Shown here piece after piece: positions 49,525-58,096 of a stretch of DNA of 64,000 nt. Numbering within the stretch: the stretch's first letter is position 1; every line of letters starts with the position of its first letter. The notes beneath the pieces were generated by a model. It did no database searches. It had not been told where the DNA came from and worked only from the letters and a program-made list of their open reading frames with translations. Where the stretch lies: contig NZ_JAMZEA010000001.1 of assembly GCF_024172125.1 (NCBI RefSeq), positions 1-64,000 of the forward strand. Reading direction: 5' to 3'. Origin of the DNA: Actinomadura rupiterrae. Its GTDB lineage: Bacteria; Actinomycetota; Actinomycetes; Streptosporangiales; Streptosporangiaceae. Made by a program: the position numbers and the translations under genes.

Positions 49525-49985
49525 TGGGCCGGGTGTACGTGGACGCGCTGCTCGTGCGGGCGTCCGAGGAGGCTCGGCGGGCCGGGGCGCGGCTGACCGA
49601 GGCCGAGCATCTGCTGCTGGCCCTCGCGGGCGGACCCGAGGGCGGCGAGGTGCGCGGGCTGCTCGATGCCGCGGGCCTGGACCACCAGGGCGTCCAGGAC
49701 GCGCTCCAGCGGGAGTTCGAGCACGGCCTCAAGACGGCCGGGGTTTCGGGCCTCGATGACGAGGTGTTGCGGCCTCGCGAGGCGGGACGGATGCCGTCCG
49801 ACATCGGGGAGTCGGGACGGCGCGTCATGGAGCAGGCGATGGCGACGGCGCGGAAGAAGGACCTGCGCGCGCCCCACATCCTGCTCGGGATTCTGGGGCT
49901 GAAGGTCGGAACCGTTCCGAGGGCGCTCAAGCTCGCCGAAGTGGACGTCGATGACCTGAGAACGCGAACGCGGGCACTCCTGTAA
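49524..49985 (+). CDS. Clp N-terminal (R) domain protein
   Basis: 153 residues made of the Clp_N repeat pair: ASEEARRAGARLTEAEHLLLALAG and VMEQAMATARKKDLRAPHILLGILG. No AAA+ ATPase domain is present. Clp_N domains recognise substrates or adaptors for ClpC/ClpB, so this stand-alone form may act as an adaptor or decoy. It overlaps the HTH gene by 1 nt, so the two proteins are made together. Repeats containing the stop codon follow. Confidence 0.88.
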   Translation: MGRVYVDALLVRASEEARRAGARLTEAEHLLLALAGGPEGGEVRGLLDAAGLDHQGVQDALQREFEHGLKTAGVSGLDDEVLRPREAGRMPSDIGESGRRVMEQAMATARKKDLRAPHILLGILGLKVGTVPRALKLAEVDVDDLRTRTRALL

Positions 49986-50070
49986 GGCGCCGACACGAGC
50001 GCTGCTGCAAGACGCCGACACGAGCGCTGTAAGACGCCGACACGAGCGCTGCTGCAAGACGCCGACGCGA
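49981..50070 (+). repeat. Stop-codon-containing 22/25-bp repeats after the Clp-N gene
   Basis: Four units TG(T/C)AAG(G/A)CGCCGACACGAGCGC, with or without TGC, start at 49981, 50006, 50028 and 50053. The TAA stop of the gene lies in the first unit, and the third unit repeats TGTAAG exactly; the second and fourth have TGCAAG. Confidence 0.85.
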
Positions 50071-50112
50071 GGCGGTCGGGCCCTGCGGGGTGTAGGGTCC
50101 GACCGCCTCGCG
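50066..50112. terminator. Bidirectional terminator between convergent genes
   Basis: CGCGAGGCGGTCGG (50066-50079) and CCGACCGCCTCGCG (50099-50112) form a perfect 14-bp stem with a 19-nt loop. It serves the Clp-N gene and the leftward S53 peptidase gene. Confidence 0.88.
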
Positions 50113-50144
50113 CGGTCAGGCGTTCAGGTGTTCACATCAGGTGA

Positions 50145-51347
50145 TCAGAAGGCGCCGGTGCCGTTCGGGGTGCCGAGGCCGGTCGGGCCGTCCCAGCCGG
50201 TGCGGGCGGTGCACAGCTGCGACGGCGAGCACGAGCCGTTGCTGCCGGTGGTGACGTCGAACAGGGACGTCTTGTGGCTGTACGGGTAGTTGTTGTCCAC
50301 CGAGGACGCGTTGCCCGCGAGGGCGTAGACGGCCGCGATGAGCGGGGCGGACGCGCTGGTGCCGCCGAAGACCATCCAGCCGCTCTGGCCCTGGTAGGCG
50401 GTGCTGTCGTAGACGGCCACGCCGGTCGCCGGGTCGGCGACGGCGGAGACGTCCGCGACGGCGCGCTTGGAGCAGCCCGTGCTCGCGCCGGCCTGGCCGG
50501 ACAGCGCGGTGTTGAGGGACGAGCAGCCGCTGCCCGCGCCGTTCCAGGCGCTCTCGGTCCAGCCGCGGGTGTTGCTCGCCGTCCGCAGCGAGGTGCCGCC
50601 GACCGCGGTCACGTAGTGGGACGAGGCCGGGTACTCGACGCCGTAGCCGCCGTCACCGGAGCTGACGGTGATCGCGACGCCCGGGTGGTTGTAGTACTTG
50701 CCGTAGGAGGAGTCCGAGGCGTCCGAGCCGCCGTAGCTGTTGCTCACCACGTGCGCCAGCTTGGCGGCCGTGTTCTCGGCGGTGCCGAGGTTGGCGAACG
50801 ACGGGGTCTTGGCCTCGACCAGGACGATCTTGCAGTTCGGGCAGGCCGCGGAGACCATGTCGAGGTCGAGCGAGATCTCCTGCGCCCAGCCGCCGTCGAC
50901 GCGCGGGTAGCTGGTGCCGCCGGTCTGGTTCACCTTCTTGAAGCAGCCGTTGGCCGTGGTGCAGGCGGGCAGCCCGTACTGCTGGCGGTAGACGTTCATG
51001 TCGGCCTCGGCCGTCGGGTCGTCGTAGGCGTCGACGATCGCGACGGTCTGGCCGGAGCCCGCCGTGCCGGACGGCAGCTTGTAGGCCGCCTGCAGGTTGG
51101 CGGGGCTCAGGCCGCTCGGGGCCGCGGCGGCGGCCTTGAGGGTCTTGCTCGACACCGCGACGTCGTTGCGCACGATCGCGTTGCAGTGCGCCTTGCCGGC
51201 GGTCGCGTTCGCGCACGCGTGGTGCGTGCCGGCGGGGGCGGCCGGGATCGCGGGGCTCGCCGACGCCGTTCCGAACGGGGTGCCGAGCACGGACGCCGCG
51301 GCCAGGATCATTCCGGCCATGGTGGTCCGCATGGGGGGTCGCCGCAT
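50145..51347 (-). CDS. Secreted S53 (sedolisin-family) peptidase 1
   Basis: 400 residues with a signal peptide (about 1-30, ending TASA). The mature part shows the sedolisin catalytic set: E and D in QEISLDLDM, the oxyanion aspartate in VSSGDGGYG, and the serine in GGTSASAP. TVAIVDAYDDPTAEADMNVYRQQYGLP is a typical early block of actinobacterial members. The pro-region is very short, unlike kumamolisins. The C-terminal GWDGPTGLGTPNG is the calcium-site region. Serine-carboxyl peptidases of this family work at acidic pH on extracellular proteins. ATG at 51347 has GGAG 5 nt upstream. Confidence 0.9.
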   Translation of the reverse strand: MRRPPMRTTMAGMILAAASVLGTPFGTASASPAIPAAPAGTHHACANATAGKAHCNAIVRNDVAVSSKTLKAAAAAPSGLSPANLQAAYKLPSGTAGSGQTVAIVDAYDDPTAEADMNVYRQQYGLPACTTANGCFKKVNQTGGTSYPRVDGGWAQEISLDLDMVSAACPNCKIVLVEAKTPSFANLGTAENTAAKLAHVVSNSYGGSDASDSSYGKYYNHPGVAITVSSGDGGYGVEYPASSHYVTAVGGTSLRTASNTRGWTESAWNGAGSGCSSLNTALSGQAGASTGCSKRAVADVSAVADPATGVAVYDSTAYQGQSGWMVFGGTSASAPLIAAVYALAGNASSVDNNYPYSHKTSLFDVTTGSNGSCSPSQLCTARTGWDGPTGLGTPNGTGAF

Positions 51348-51576
51348 GGGCTCTCCTTGGGAAGCGGGGGGACAAGGGCGGCGCGCGTGGATGGCGTGCC
51401 GCCCTGGAGGATCACATGCGGGGACGGTGCGCGAATAGCCGGGAAACGCACCTTTAATCACTTCTGTCACAGGTCGCCAGCGCCGCGTCCGGCCGGGTGT
51501 GGCAAGCCGCCAAACTTGCACGCTTGAGCAACCGCTAGGGATTCCCCTCTTGCCGCGGAAGGGGCAGCATGTTCGG

Positions 51577-52158
51577 GTGTCCACCCTCGACGACCTGCGC
51601 CGCCTGCCCCCCGAGGAACGCGCCGAGCTGCTGCGGGAGCTGATCCGGCTCGCCGACGACGACCCCCTCGCGATGCCGGGGTTCCGGCTGCGCCGCCGCT
51701 TCGCGCTCGCCCTGCTCGTCGCCTGCTGCGTCTGGCTCGTCCCCTGGACGGTGATGCTCGCCTACACGCTCCCCGCGCACTACGAGGCGGGCCAGTGGCG
51801 GCTCGCCTGGATCGGCTTCGACATCGCGCTGACCCTCGCGATCGGCGCGACGGCCCTGGCCGGGTTCCGCCGGCTCCAGGTCGTCGTGTTCGGCCAGATC
51901 GTCTGCGGGACGCTGCTGATCTGCGACGCCTGGTTCGACACGATGCTGTCCTGGGGGACCCGCGACTTCCCGCTGAGCCTGGCGACCGCCCTGCTCGGCG
52001 AGCTGCCCCTCGCGGGGCTGCTCTTCTTCGCCGCGCGCCGGGTGGTGATGGAGACCGTCCACAGCATGTGGAAGCGGGAGGGCCGGATCGGCCCGGAGCC
52101 GAGGTTCCGGCAGATCCGCATCTTCACCATCGAGAACCGGCGCTCCCGCCGCGACTGA
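51577..52158 (+). CDS. Hypothetical four-helix membrane protein
   Basis: 193 residues from the GTG at 51577. A charged N-terminus (STLDDLRRLPPEERAELLRELIRLADDDP) is followed by four membrane helices (about 43-65, 76-96, 103-122, 136-157) and a basic cytosolic tail. It resembles small membrane proteins widespread in Streptomyces and relatives that have no known function. No motif suggests transport or enzymatic activity. Divergent from the S53 peptidase gene. Confidence 0.75.
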   Translation: MSTLDDLRRLPPEERAELLRELIRLADDDPLAMPGFRLRRRFALALLVACCVWLVPWTVMLAYTLPAHYEAGQWRLAWIGFDIALTLAIGATALAGFRRLQVVVFGQIVCGTLLICDAWFDTMLSWGTRDFPLSLATALLGELPLAGLLFFAARRVVMETVHSMWKREGRIGPEPRFRQIRIFTIENRRSRRD

Positions 52159-52193
52159 CGCCGGGAGCGAACGCAGCGAATCGAGAGCCCCGC

Positions 52194-52269
52194 GGGCCGC
52201 CGGGAGCGCGGTCCGTCCGGGCCGCCGGGAGCGCGGCCCGAGTCAGCCGCCGGGCCGCCGGGAGCGCGG
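52194..52269. repeat. Triple 18-bp repeat after the membrane protein
   Basis: GGGCCGCCGGGAGCGCGG occurs three times, without mismatch, at 52194, 52219 and 52252. A partial relative (GACGCCGGGAGCG) overlaps the stop codon at 52156. The array fills the gap to the convergent hydrolase gene. Confidence 0.8.
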
Positions 52270-52283
52270 CCCGGGCGAGGGGG

Positions 52284-53402
52284 TCAGCCGCGCTGGTCGG
52301 CGACGGCCTTGGCGACGGCGTGGAAGGCCGGGAGCGTGTCGCCGTCGTTCACCGAGTACAGCGTCGAGCGGACGATGACGACCTTGCGCGCCGGGTCGAC
52401 GTAGATGAGCTGGCCGCCGAGCCCGCTCGCGTAGTAGCCGTCGTTGCCGTCGATCCACCAGTGCAGGCCGTAGACCGGGCTGACGCCGGACGGCTTGTGC
52501 ACCGCGTCCACCCAGGACGCCGGGACGACCGTCCGCCCCGCGACCTGGCCGCCGTCCAGCATCATCTTGCCGAAGCGGGCGAAGTCGCGGTCGGTGGAGT
52601 AGATGCAGCAGTAGCCGAGCGCGTGCCCGTGCGAGTCGGTGCCGACGTAGTCGGTGTCGGCCATGCCGGTCGGGCCCCAGATCCGGTCCTGGAGGAACTT
52701 GGAGAACGGAATGCCGTAGGCGTTCGCGACGACCTGGGCGAGGACGGCGCTGTTCAGGCTCGTGTAGTTGAACTTGCTGCCCTGCGGCCAGCCGGTGTGC
52801 CGTCCCGCGGCCCACTGGACGGGCGTGGACAGGCCGAGGCTGAACGCCGGGTGCATGAAGATGTCGTCGGTCGTCTCGTTCCAGTCGATACCGGACGACA
52901 TCCGCAGCATGTTGTAGAGCGTGACCTTGCCGTAGTCGGTGCTCGCCAGCTCCGGGACGTACTGGCCGACGGTGTCGTCCAGCGAGTGGATCTTGCCCTC
53001 GGAGAGCGCGATGCCGACCGCGTCACCGGTGAACGACTTGGCCATCGACCAGGACTGGAAGCGGCTGTCCTTGCCGTAGCCGGGCGCGTACCACTCGGTC
53101 ACGATCTTGCTGCCGTCCAGCACCAGGAAGCCCTGCGTGCCGGACGAGGTCAGGTAGTCGTTCAGCGTCTTGGTCTGCCCGCCCGACTGGTAGGTGACGT
53201 GCAGGTCGCGCTGCGCGTCGTCGAGCTTGACCGGGTCGCTGGACGGCTTGAGCGGGTCGAACCCCGGCAGCATCGACATGATGTCCGGGACGGCGGGCGG
53301 GCCCGGCGGCGCGGTGTCGGCGCGCGCCGCGGACGGCACCGCCAGCACGGCGGCGGTCAGGGCGGAGGCGGTGGCGAGGGACAGCATCCTGCGGCGGCGC
53401 AT
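52284..53402 (-). CDS. Secreted class C beta-lactamase-like serine hydrolase
   Basis: 372 residues. A signal peptide with a basic start (MRRRRMLSLATASALTAAVL, cleavage near ARA) leads to a penicillin-binding/beta-lactamase fold: S-x-x-K in WSMAKSF, Y-x-S/N in FNYTSLN, and a late GLGGQ in the KTG position. The block GIDWNETTDDIFMHP and the CCIYSTDRDFARFG region are typical of the amide/6-aminohexanoate-dimer-hydrolase-like branch rather than true beta-lactamases. An extracellular esterase or amidase is likely. Divergent from the second S53 gene. Confidence 0.88.
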   Translation of the reverse strand: MRRRRMLSLATASALTAAVLAVPSAARADTAPPGPPAVPDIMSMLPGFDPLKPSSDPVKLDDAQRDLHVTYQSGGQTKTLNDYLTSSGTQGFLVLDGSKIVTEWYAPGYGKDSRFQSWSMAKSFTGDAVGIALSEGKIHSLDDTVGQYVPELASTDYGKVTLYNMLRMSSGIDWNETTDDIFMHPAFSLGLSTPVQWAAGRHTGWPQGSKFNYTSLNSAVLAQVVANAYGIPFSKFLQDRIWGPTGMADTDYVGTDSHGHALGYCCIYSTDRDFARFGKMMLDGGQVAGRTVVPASWVDAVHKPSGVSPVYGLHWWIDGNDGYYASGLGGQLIYVDPARKVVIVRSTLYSVNDGDTLPAFHAVAKAVADQRG

Positions 53403-53743
53403 GGCAGCTCCCGGGGGGTGGGCCGCTGACTGATCAACGGGGACGCTAGACCCGGGACCTATTGGACGACAAGTACATCAAGTGACAAGACGAGCCCCCG
53501 GCGCCACTCAAACGAACATAAACGTTCTTCTACCGGCGCCTCAGCCGCGACCGGCCGCGCCGCCGCTGACCGGAAACGGACGGCGGCGCGCCCCTTGACC
53601 GGCTGATCAACAGCGTCTTAGATGCATCTGCGGTGCACGCGGCCTCGCGCACTGGGCGGTGCGCGGGCCACCAGCGGCTCCGGGGACACTGCCCGCACGG
53701 CGACCGCCGCGCGGACGCACCACCCTGTCCGGAGTGTGTCCCT
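53403..53743. other. Divergent promoter region, no gene
   Basis: A 341-bp gap between the serine hydrolase and S53 peptidase 2. The middle (53455-53530) is AT-richer, with GACAAGTACATCAAGTGACAAG and an AACGAACATAAACGTTC near-palindrome at about 53512-53528 that may be an operator. No -35/-10 pair is clear. Confidence 0.35.
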
Positions 53744-55261
53744 TTGTCCCCACTCTCCACCGCGTTCCGGAGCGCCCCGACCGGGCGGCGCCGGTCCACC
53801 CCCCTGCTGGCGGCGCTCGCGCTCACCGGGGCCGCGCTGTCGGCGCTGCCGGTCGCGCAGGCCGCCCGCGACGGCGGCGCGCTGCCCGTCCCGCGCCCGC
53901 ACGCCACCGACTTCGCCTACGTCGGCGCGTCCGAGACACCGCCGGACCAGGCGCAGTGCGCGTCGGTCGGCCGCCGCTGCTTCGGCCCGCAGGCGCTGCA
54001 GAACGCCTACAACCTCGGTCCGCTGCACGCCAAGGGCCAGGACGGCCGCGGACGCACCATCGCGATCGTCGACGCGTTCGGCTACGACCAGGCCGAGGCC
54101 GACCTGAAGGTCTACAGCCAGCAGTTCGGCCTGCCGCTGATGTGCGGGATGCCGGGTGTCGCCTGCAAGCCGGGCATGCCGACGTTCAGCCGGCTCAAGC
54201 TCGGCGACCGCCCGGTGACCGAGCCGCCGTCGGGCAGCAACGGCACCGGCCAGGAGGACAGCAACGGCTGGGCGCTGGAGGTCGCGCTCGACGTGGACAT
54301 GGCGCACGCCATGGCGCCCGGCGCGAACATCGTGCTGGTCAGCACGCCGACCGCGGAGACCCTCGGCACGCAGGGCTTCCCGCAGTTCATGGACCTGGAG
54401 CAGCAGGTCGTGGACGGCGGCATGGCCGACGTGATCTCGCAGAGCTTCGGCTCCGGCGAGGAGGCGTTCCACTCCACCGCGTCCCTGGAGAACCTGCGGC
54501 ACGCGTTCAAGGCGGCGGCCGCCAAGGGCGTGACCGTCCTCGCCAGCTCCGGTGACGACGGCAGCGAGAACGGCTTCAAGACGCCGGTGAAGAACCCGGC
54601 CGAGATCCCGTACGCGTCCGTCGGCTGGCCCGCGTCCGACCCGCTGGTCACCGGCGTCGGCGGCACCTACCTGTGCCTGGACGGCGCGACCGGCACGCAC
54701 GTGGACAGCACCAGCGCGCCCGCGTCCTGCGGGAGGTTCCCGGGCCAGCGCGAGATCGGCTGGACGTTCGCCGGCGGCGGCTTCAGCCACGTCTTCAGCA
54801 AGCCCGCCTACCAGAACACCCTGCCCGCGGGCTCGACCCCGATCGGCTCGATGCGCGGCGTCCCGGACATCGCGGCCCAGGCCAGCTCCGCGACCGGCGT
54901 CCTCGTCCGCGACACCGCGCCCGGCGCGACCGGCATCAAGTGCCCGAGCGGCGACCCGTGCAGCTCCGGCTGGTACGTCGTCGGCGGCACCTCCTCGTCC
55001 GCCCCGCAGTGGGCGGGCATGGTCGCGGTCGCCGACCAGATCGCCGGGCACCGCCTCGGCCAGATCAACCAGTCGCTCTACGACCTGTCGAACGGCCCGA
55101 ATTACGGGGCGTACTTCTTCGACGTGACGACCGGCAACAACTCCAACCCCGACTACCCGAACATCCCGGGCTACCCGGCGACCCAGGGCTGGGACCCGAT
55201 CACGGGCCTTGGCACCCCGAACGCCGCCGCCCTCCTCCCGGCCCTAGCGGCCCATTCCTGA
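53744..55261 (+). CDS. Secreted S53 (sedolisin-family) peptidase 2
   Basis: 505 residues from a TTG at 53744 that has GGAG 9 nt upstream and gives a clean signal peptide (RRRSTPLLAALALTGAALSALPVAQAA); an ATG at 53633 would add an odd 37-residue extension. Catalytic set: E and D in WALEVALDVDM, aspartate in LASSGDDGS, serine in VVGGTSSSAP. Two cysteine pairs are likely (CASVGRRC, CGMPGVAC). GWDPITGLGTPN marks the calcium site. It is a distant paralogue of the S53 gene at 50145, but with longer loops. Followed by a strong terminator. Confidence 0.9.
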   Translation: MSPLSTAFRSAPTGRRRSTPLLAALALTGAALSALPVAQAARDGGALPVPRPHATDFAYVGASETPPDQAQCASVGRRCFGPQALQNAYNLGPLHAKGQDGRGRTIAIVDAFGYDQAEADLKVYSQQFGLPLMCGMPGVACKPGMPTFSRLKLGDRPVTEPPSGSNGTGQEDSNGWALEVALDVDMAHAMAPGANIVLVSTPTAETLGTQGFPQFMDLEQQVVDGGMADVISQSFGSGEEAFHSTASLENLRHAFKAAAAKGVTVLASSGDDGSENGFKTPVKNPAEIPYASVGWPASDPLVTGVGGTYLCLDGATGTHVDSTSAPASCGRFPGQREIGWTFAGGGFSHVFSKPAYQNTLPAGSTPIGSMRGVPDIAAQASSATGVLVRDTAPGATGIKCPSGDPCSSGWYVVGGTSSSAPQWAGMVAVADQIAGHRLGQINQSLYDLSNGPNYGAYFFDVTTGNNSNPDYPNIPGYPATQGWDPITGLGTPNAAALLPALAAHS

Positions 55262-55274
55262 CCCTCCCCTAAAC

Positions 55275-55312
55275 GGTCCCGGCGCGGAACCTCCCAGCTC
55301 CGCGCCGGGACC
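55275..55312 (+). terminator. Terminator after S53 peptidase 2
   Basis: GGTCCCGGCGCGGA and TCCGCGCCGGGACC form a perfect 14-bp stem with a 10-nt loop, then TCCCCTTTCC. Confidence 0.9.
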
Positions 55313-55429
55313 TCCCCTTTCCTGACCGGATACGGTCAGGGCCGTCCGTTCATGCGTGGCGTAGGACTCGGAGATTGTCAGGGGGGTGTGTCAGGGTGGC
55401 GGCAGGCCGCTCACCCCCGGAGGTTGCCT

Positions 55430-56047
55430 GTGGATGCTCCGCTGCCTGCCGAATCCGCTGCTGGACGACGGTCCGTCGGGATCGTCGGGGTCGCTCTCGG
55501 CGGGCTGGCCGCCGGGGTCGCGGTTCCGGCGCTGGGCTTCCTGGTGTGGTTCTACTGGCGGGAGGTCCTGGGGCTGCTCGTCGTCGCGGCGCTGGTCTCG
55601 GGCGTCGCGTTCCTCACGGTGACGAACCGGCGGCGCGTCGAGCGGGAGCGGGCGGCGGAGCTGCGCGGGCTCGCGCGGCTCGAACGGGTGGACGTGATGT
55701 CCGGCGACCAGTTCGAGGAGCTCACGGCGCGGCTGCTGGAGCGGGACGACTTCCGGCGCGTCGAGGTCGTGGGGCGGGCGGGCGACCGGGGTGTGGACGT
55801 GCTCGCGCTCGCCCCGGACGGGCGGGAGCTGGCCGTCCAGTGCAAGCGGCAGGCGCGCGCGGTGACCGCCGACCGCGTCCGCAACCTGATCGGCGCGGTG
55901 CACTCCACCTACGCGGGACGCGTCGGGGTGCTGGTCACCAACAACCACTTCACCGCGCAGGCCAGGGACGAGGCGCGCGGACGCCTGGTCCTGGTCGACC
56001 GGGACGACCTCGCCCGTTGGATGGACGGCGAGCCCCTCGCGTTCTAG
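55430..56047 (+). CDS. Membrane-bound Mrr-like restriction endonuclease-fold protein
   Basis: 205 residues from the GTG at 55430 (GGAGG 6 nt upstream). Two N-terminal membrane helices (about 18-40, 45-65) precede a charged linker and an Mrr_cat/PD-(D/E)xK domain: SGDQFEELTARLLERDDF, then GRAGDRGVDVLALAPDGRELAVQCKRQ, with D in GVDV and Q-x-K as the catalytic signature. VGVLVTNNHFTAQARDEA is typical of this family. Such membrane-tethered nucleases are common in Bacteria; some defend against foreign DNA. Convergent with the senR gene. Confidence 0.88.
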   Translation: MDAPLPAESAAGRRSVGIVGVALGGLAAGVAVPALGFLVWFYWREVLGLLVVAALVSGVAFLTVTNRRRVERERAAELRGLARLERVDVMSGDQFEELTARLLERDDFRRVEVVGRAGDRGVDVLALAPDGRELAVQCKRQARAVTADRVRNLIGAVHSTYAGRVGVLVTNNHFTAQARDEARGRLVLVDRDDLARWMDGEPLAF

Positions 56048-56061
56048 CGCCGCCCGTTCGC

Positions 56062-56769
56062 CTACTCGGACATGCGGATCAGGCGGCGGTCGGCGGCGGC
56101 GCGGACGGCGGCCGTGCGGGAGTCGACGCCCAGCTTGCCGAAGATGTGCACCAGGTGGGTCTTGACCGTGGCCTCGCTGATGAACAGCGCGCGGGCGATC
56201 TGGCGGTTCGACATGCCCTGCGCGAGGTGTTCGAGGATCTCGACCTCGCGGGGGCTGAGCGCCGGGGCCGGGTCGCGGACGCGGTTGACCAGGCGGGTCG
56301 CGACGGCCGGGGACAGCGCGGTCTCGCCGCGGGCCGCCGTCCGGACGCCCTGGAACAGCTCGTCCGGCGGGCCCGCCTTGAGCAGGTAGCCGGACGCGCC
56401 GACGTCCAGCGCGCGGGCGATGTCGGCGTCGGAGTCGTAGGTGGTCAGCACGAGGACGCGCGGCGGGTCCGGCAGGGCGAGGACGCGGCGGGTGGCCTCC
56501 ACGCCGTCGATGCCCTCGCCGAGCCGCAGGTCCATCAGGACCAGGTCGGGGCGCAGCAGGCCCGCCTGCCGGACGGCCTCCTCGCCCGTCCCGGCCTCGC
56601 CGGCGACCTCGATGGCGTCCTCGCCGGAGAGCAGGGCGCGCAGCCCGGCCCGGACGACCGGGTGGTCGTCGGCGATCAGCACGCGGATCGGCTCCTCGGC
56701 GCTCACGGGCGGCTCCTCGGCGCTCACGGGCGGCTCCTCGGCGCTCACGGGCGGCTCCTCGGCGCTCAC
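56062..56769 (-). CDS. senR: NarL-type response regulator (SenR-like)
   Basis: 235 residues if started at the first GTG (56769). The receiver begins IRVLIADDHPVVRAG with the acidic pair, the phosphorylation site is D in LVLMDLRLG, T is in VLTTYD, and K is in YLLKAGP. The LuxR DNA-binding domain reads LSPREVEILEHLAQGMSNRQIARALFISEATVKTHLVHIFGKLG. The start region is odd: four 21-bp repeats each supply GAGGAG and a GTG, encoding VSAEEPP four times. The first GTG overlaps the kinase stop by 4 nt. Paired with the SenS-like kinase, and hbpS is divergent. Confidence 0.88.
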   Translation of the reverse strand: MSAEEPPVSAEEPPVSAEEPPVSAEEPIRVLIADDHPVVRAGLRALLSGEDAIEVAGEAGTGEEAVRQAGLLRPDLVLMDLRLGEGIDGVEATRRVLALPDPPRVLVLTTYDSDADIARALDVGASGYLLKAGPPDELFQGVRTAARGETALSPAVATRLVNRVRDPAPALSPREVEILEHLAQGMSNRQIARALFISEATVKTHLVHIFGKLGVDSRTAAVRAAADRRLIRMSE

Positions 56770-56784
56770 GGGCGGCTCCTGGGC
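56701..56784 (-). repeat. Fourfold 21-bp repeat carrying ribosome site and start codon
   Basis: Four copies of a 21-bp unit (GCTCACGGGCGGCTCCTCGG plus C on the plus strand; the last has one change). Read on the minus strand, each copy contains GAGGAG (CAGGAG for the first), a 6-nt spacer and GTG, at 56769, 56748, 56727 and 56706. All four starts are in frame with the response regulator. Confidence 0.9.
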
Positions 56785-57932
56785 AGGCGGGCGGCGACGA
56801 CGGTGCCCTCGCCGGGTTCGCTCTCGACGACGAGGGTGCCGCCGAGCGGGACGACCCGGTCCCGCATGGCGGGCAGGCCGTAGCCGCGGTCCGGGGCGGC
56901 GGCCCGGGGCGCGGACGGGTCGAAGCCGCGGCCGTCGTCGGCGACGTCCAGCGCGACCTCGCCGTCCAGGTAGGACAGGGTGATCACGATGGTGTCCGCG
57001 CCGGCGTGCTCGCGGGCGTTGGCGAGCGCGGCCTGCGCGACCCGGTGCAGCGCGGCCTGCTCCTCGGCGGCGAGCGGGTACTCGTGGCCCTCGATCCGCA
57101 GCACCGCGCCCTCCCGGTCGGCGAGCGAGCGCAGCGCGTGCGGCAGCGACCCGGCGGCGAGGTCGGACGGCGCGAGCGCGCGGACGAACCGGCGCGCCTC
57201 GTCCAGGTTCCCGGCCGCCTCCCCCGCCGCCCGCCGGACCAGCTCGCGGGCGGACGCCGGGTCGGTCTCGAACGACCGGTCGGCGGCCTGCAGGAGCATC
57301 CCCATGCTGGTCAGGCCCTGCGCGAGGGTGTCGTGGATCTCCCGGGAGAGCCGCTGCCGCTCGCCGAGGATCCCGGCGGTGCGCTGCGTCTCGGCGAGGG
57401 CGCCGGCCATCCGGTTGAACTCCAGGAAGATCACCAGGATCATCGCCGACACCGCGACGGGCGCGAGCACGAGGCTGAGGTCGACCGTCGGGGCCAGCCT
57501 GAGCTGGGAGAACACCACCGCGACCGTGACCACGACCGCGCCGAGCACGGCCGTCCGGCGGGTCAGCAGGCGCAGCGCGGCGAAGTACAGCGGCGGCGAG
57601 CACCAGGCGAAGCTCGGCGCGAGCACCACCAGCGACAGCCAGACGGCCATGACGACGACCAGCCAGACCAGCAGGCCGCGGTGGCCGAGCCGGTCCCACA
57701 GGACCGTCCCGGCAACGTAGAGCAGGACGAGCACGCCGCAGAGCACGAGCTTCGGCCACATGCTCTCGTGCACCCCGTGCCGGGTCACGAACCGGGACGC
57801 GGACGCCGCGAGCAGCAGGAAGAACGCCACGTGCATGGCCAGGTCGATCCGCGACTCGGCCGAGCGCGCCACCCGCGCCGCGCCGGTCAGCGGCCCGGTC
57901 GCCTCGGCGTCCGCCGGTTCCGTGCTGATCAC
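56766..57932 (-). CDS. senS: NarL-type sensor histidine kinase (SenS-like)
   Basis: 388 residues. Four or five N-terminal membrane helices (about 30-175) have almost no external loop. The HisKA_3 domain has the phosphorylated histidine in RLSREIHDTLAQGLTSM, and the ATPase domain has AQAALANAREHAGA, VADDGRGFDPS and GYGLPAMRDRV. In Streptomyces the kinase SenS of this type works with the secreted haem-binding HbpS to sense iron and redox stress. Here an HbpS-like gene is divergent, 164 bp away, which supports the same system. GTG start at 57932. Confidence 0.87.
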   Translation of the reverse strand: MISTEPADAEATGPLTGAARVARSAESRIDLAMHVAFFLLLAASASRFVTRHGVHESMWPKLVLCGVLVLLYVAGTVLWDRLGHRGLLVWLVVVMAVWLSLVVLAPSFAWCSPPLYFAALRLLTRRTAVLGAVVVTVAVVFSQLRLAPTVDLSLVLAPVAVSAMILVIFLEFNRMAGALAETQRTAGILGERQRLSREIHDTLAQGLTSMGMLLQAADRSFETDPASARELVRRAAGEAAGNLDEARRFVRALAPSDLAAGSLPHALRSLADREGAVLRIEGHEYPLAAEEQAALHRVAQAALANAREHAGADTIVITLSYLDGEVALDVADDGRGFDPSAPRAAAPDRGYGLPAMRDRVVPLGGTLVVESEPGEGTVVAARLPRSRP

Positions 57933-58096
57933 AAGGCCCTCCTCCCCTGCTCACGAACGGTACTCGGAGCGAAGCTCAGCGCAGCCCACCGGGCATCCAT
58001 CGTTCGGTTGATGTCGGTCCCAACCGTCCTTGCGATGGAAGCGGCGCGCCCCCGGACCAGAGTTGGAAGCACCGCAGACGGAAGGGATTCACCACC

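Noticed and set aside
55430..56047. Mrr-like nuclease as part of a restriction-modification system
   Set aside because: No methyltransferase or specificity gene is next to it, and it has two membrane helices. Reported as a single membrane nuclease-fold gene.
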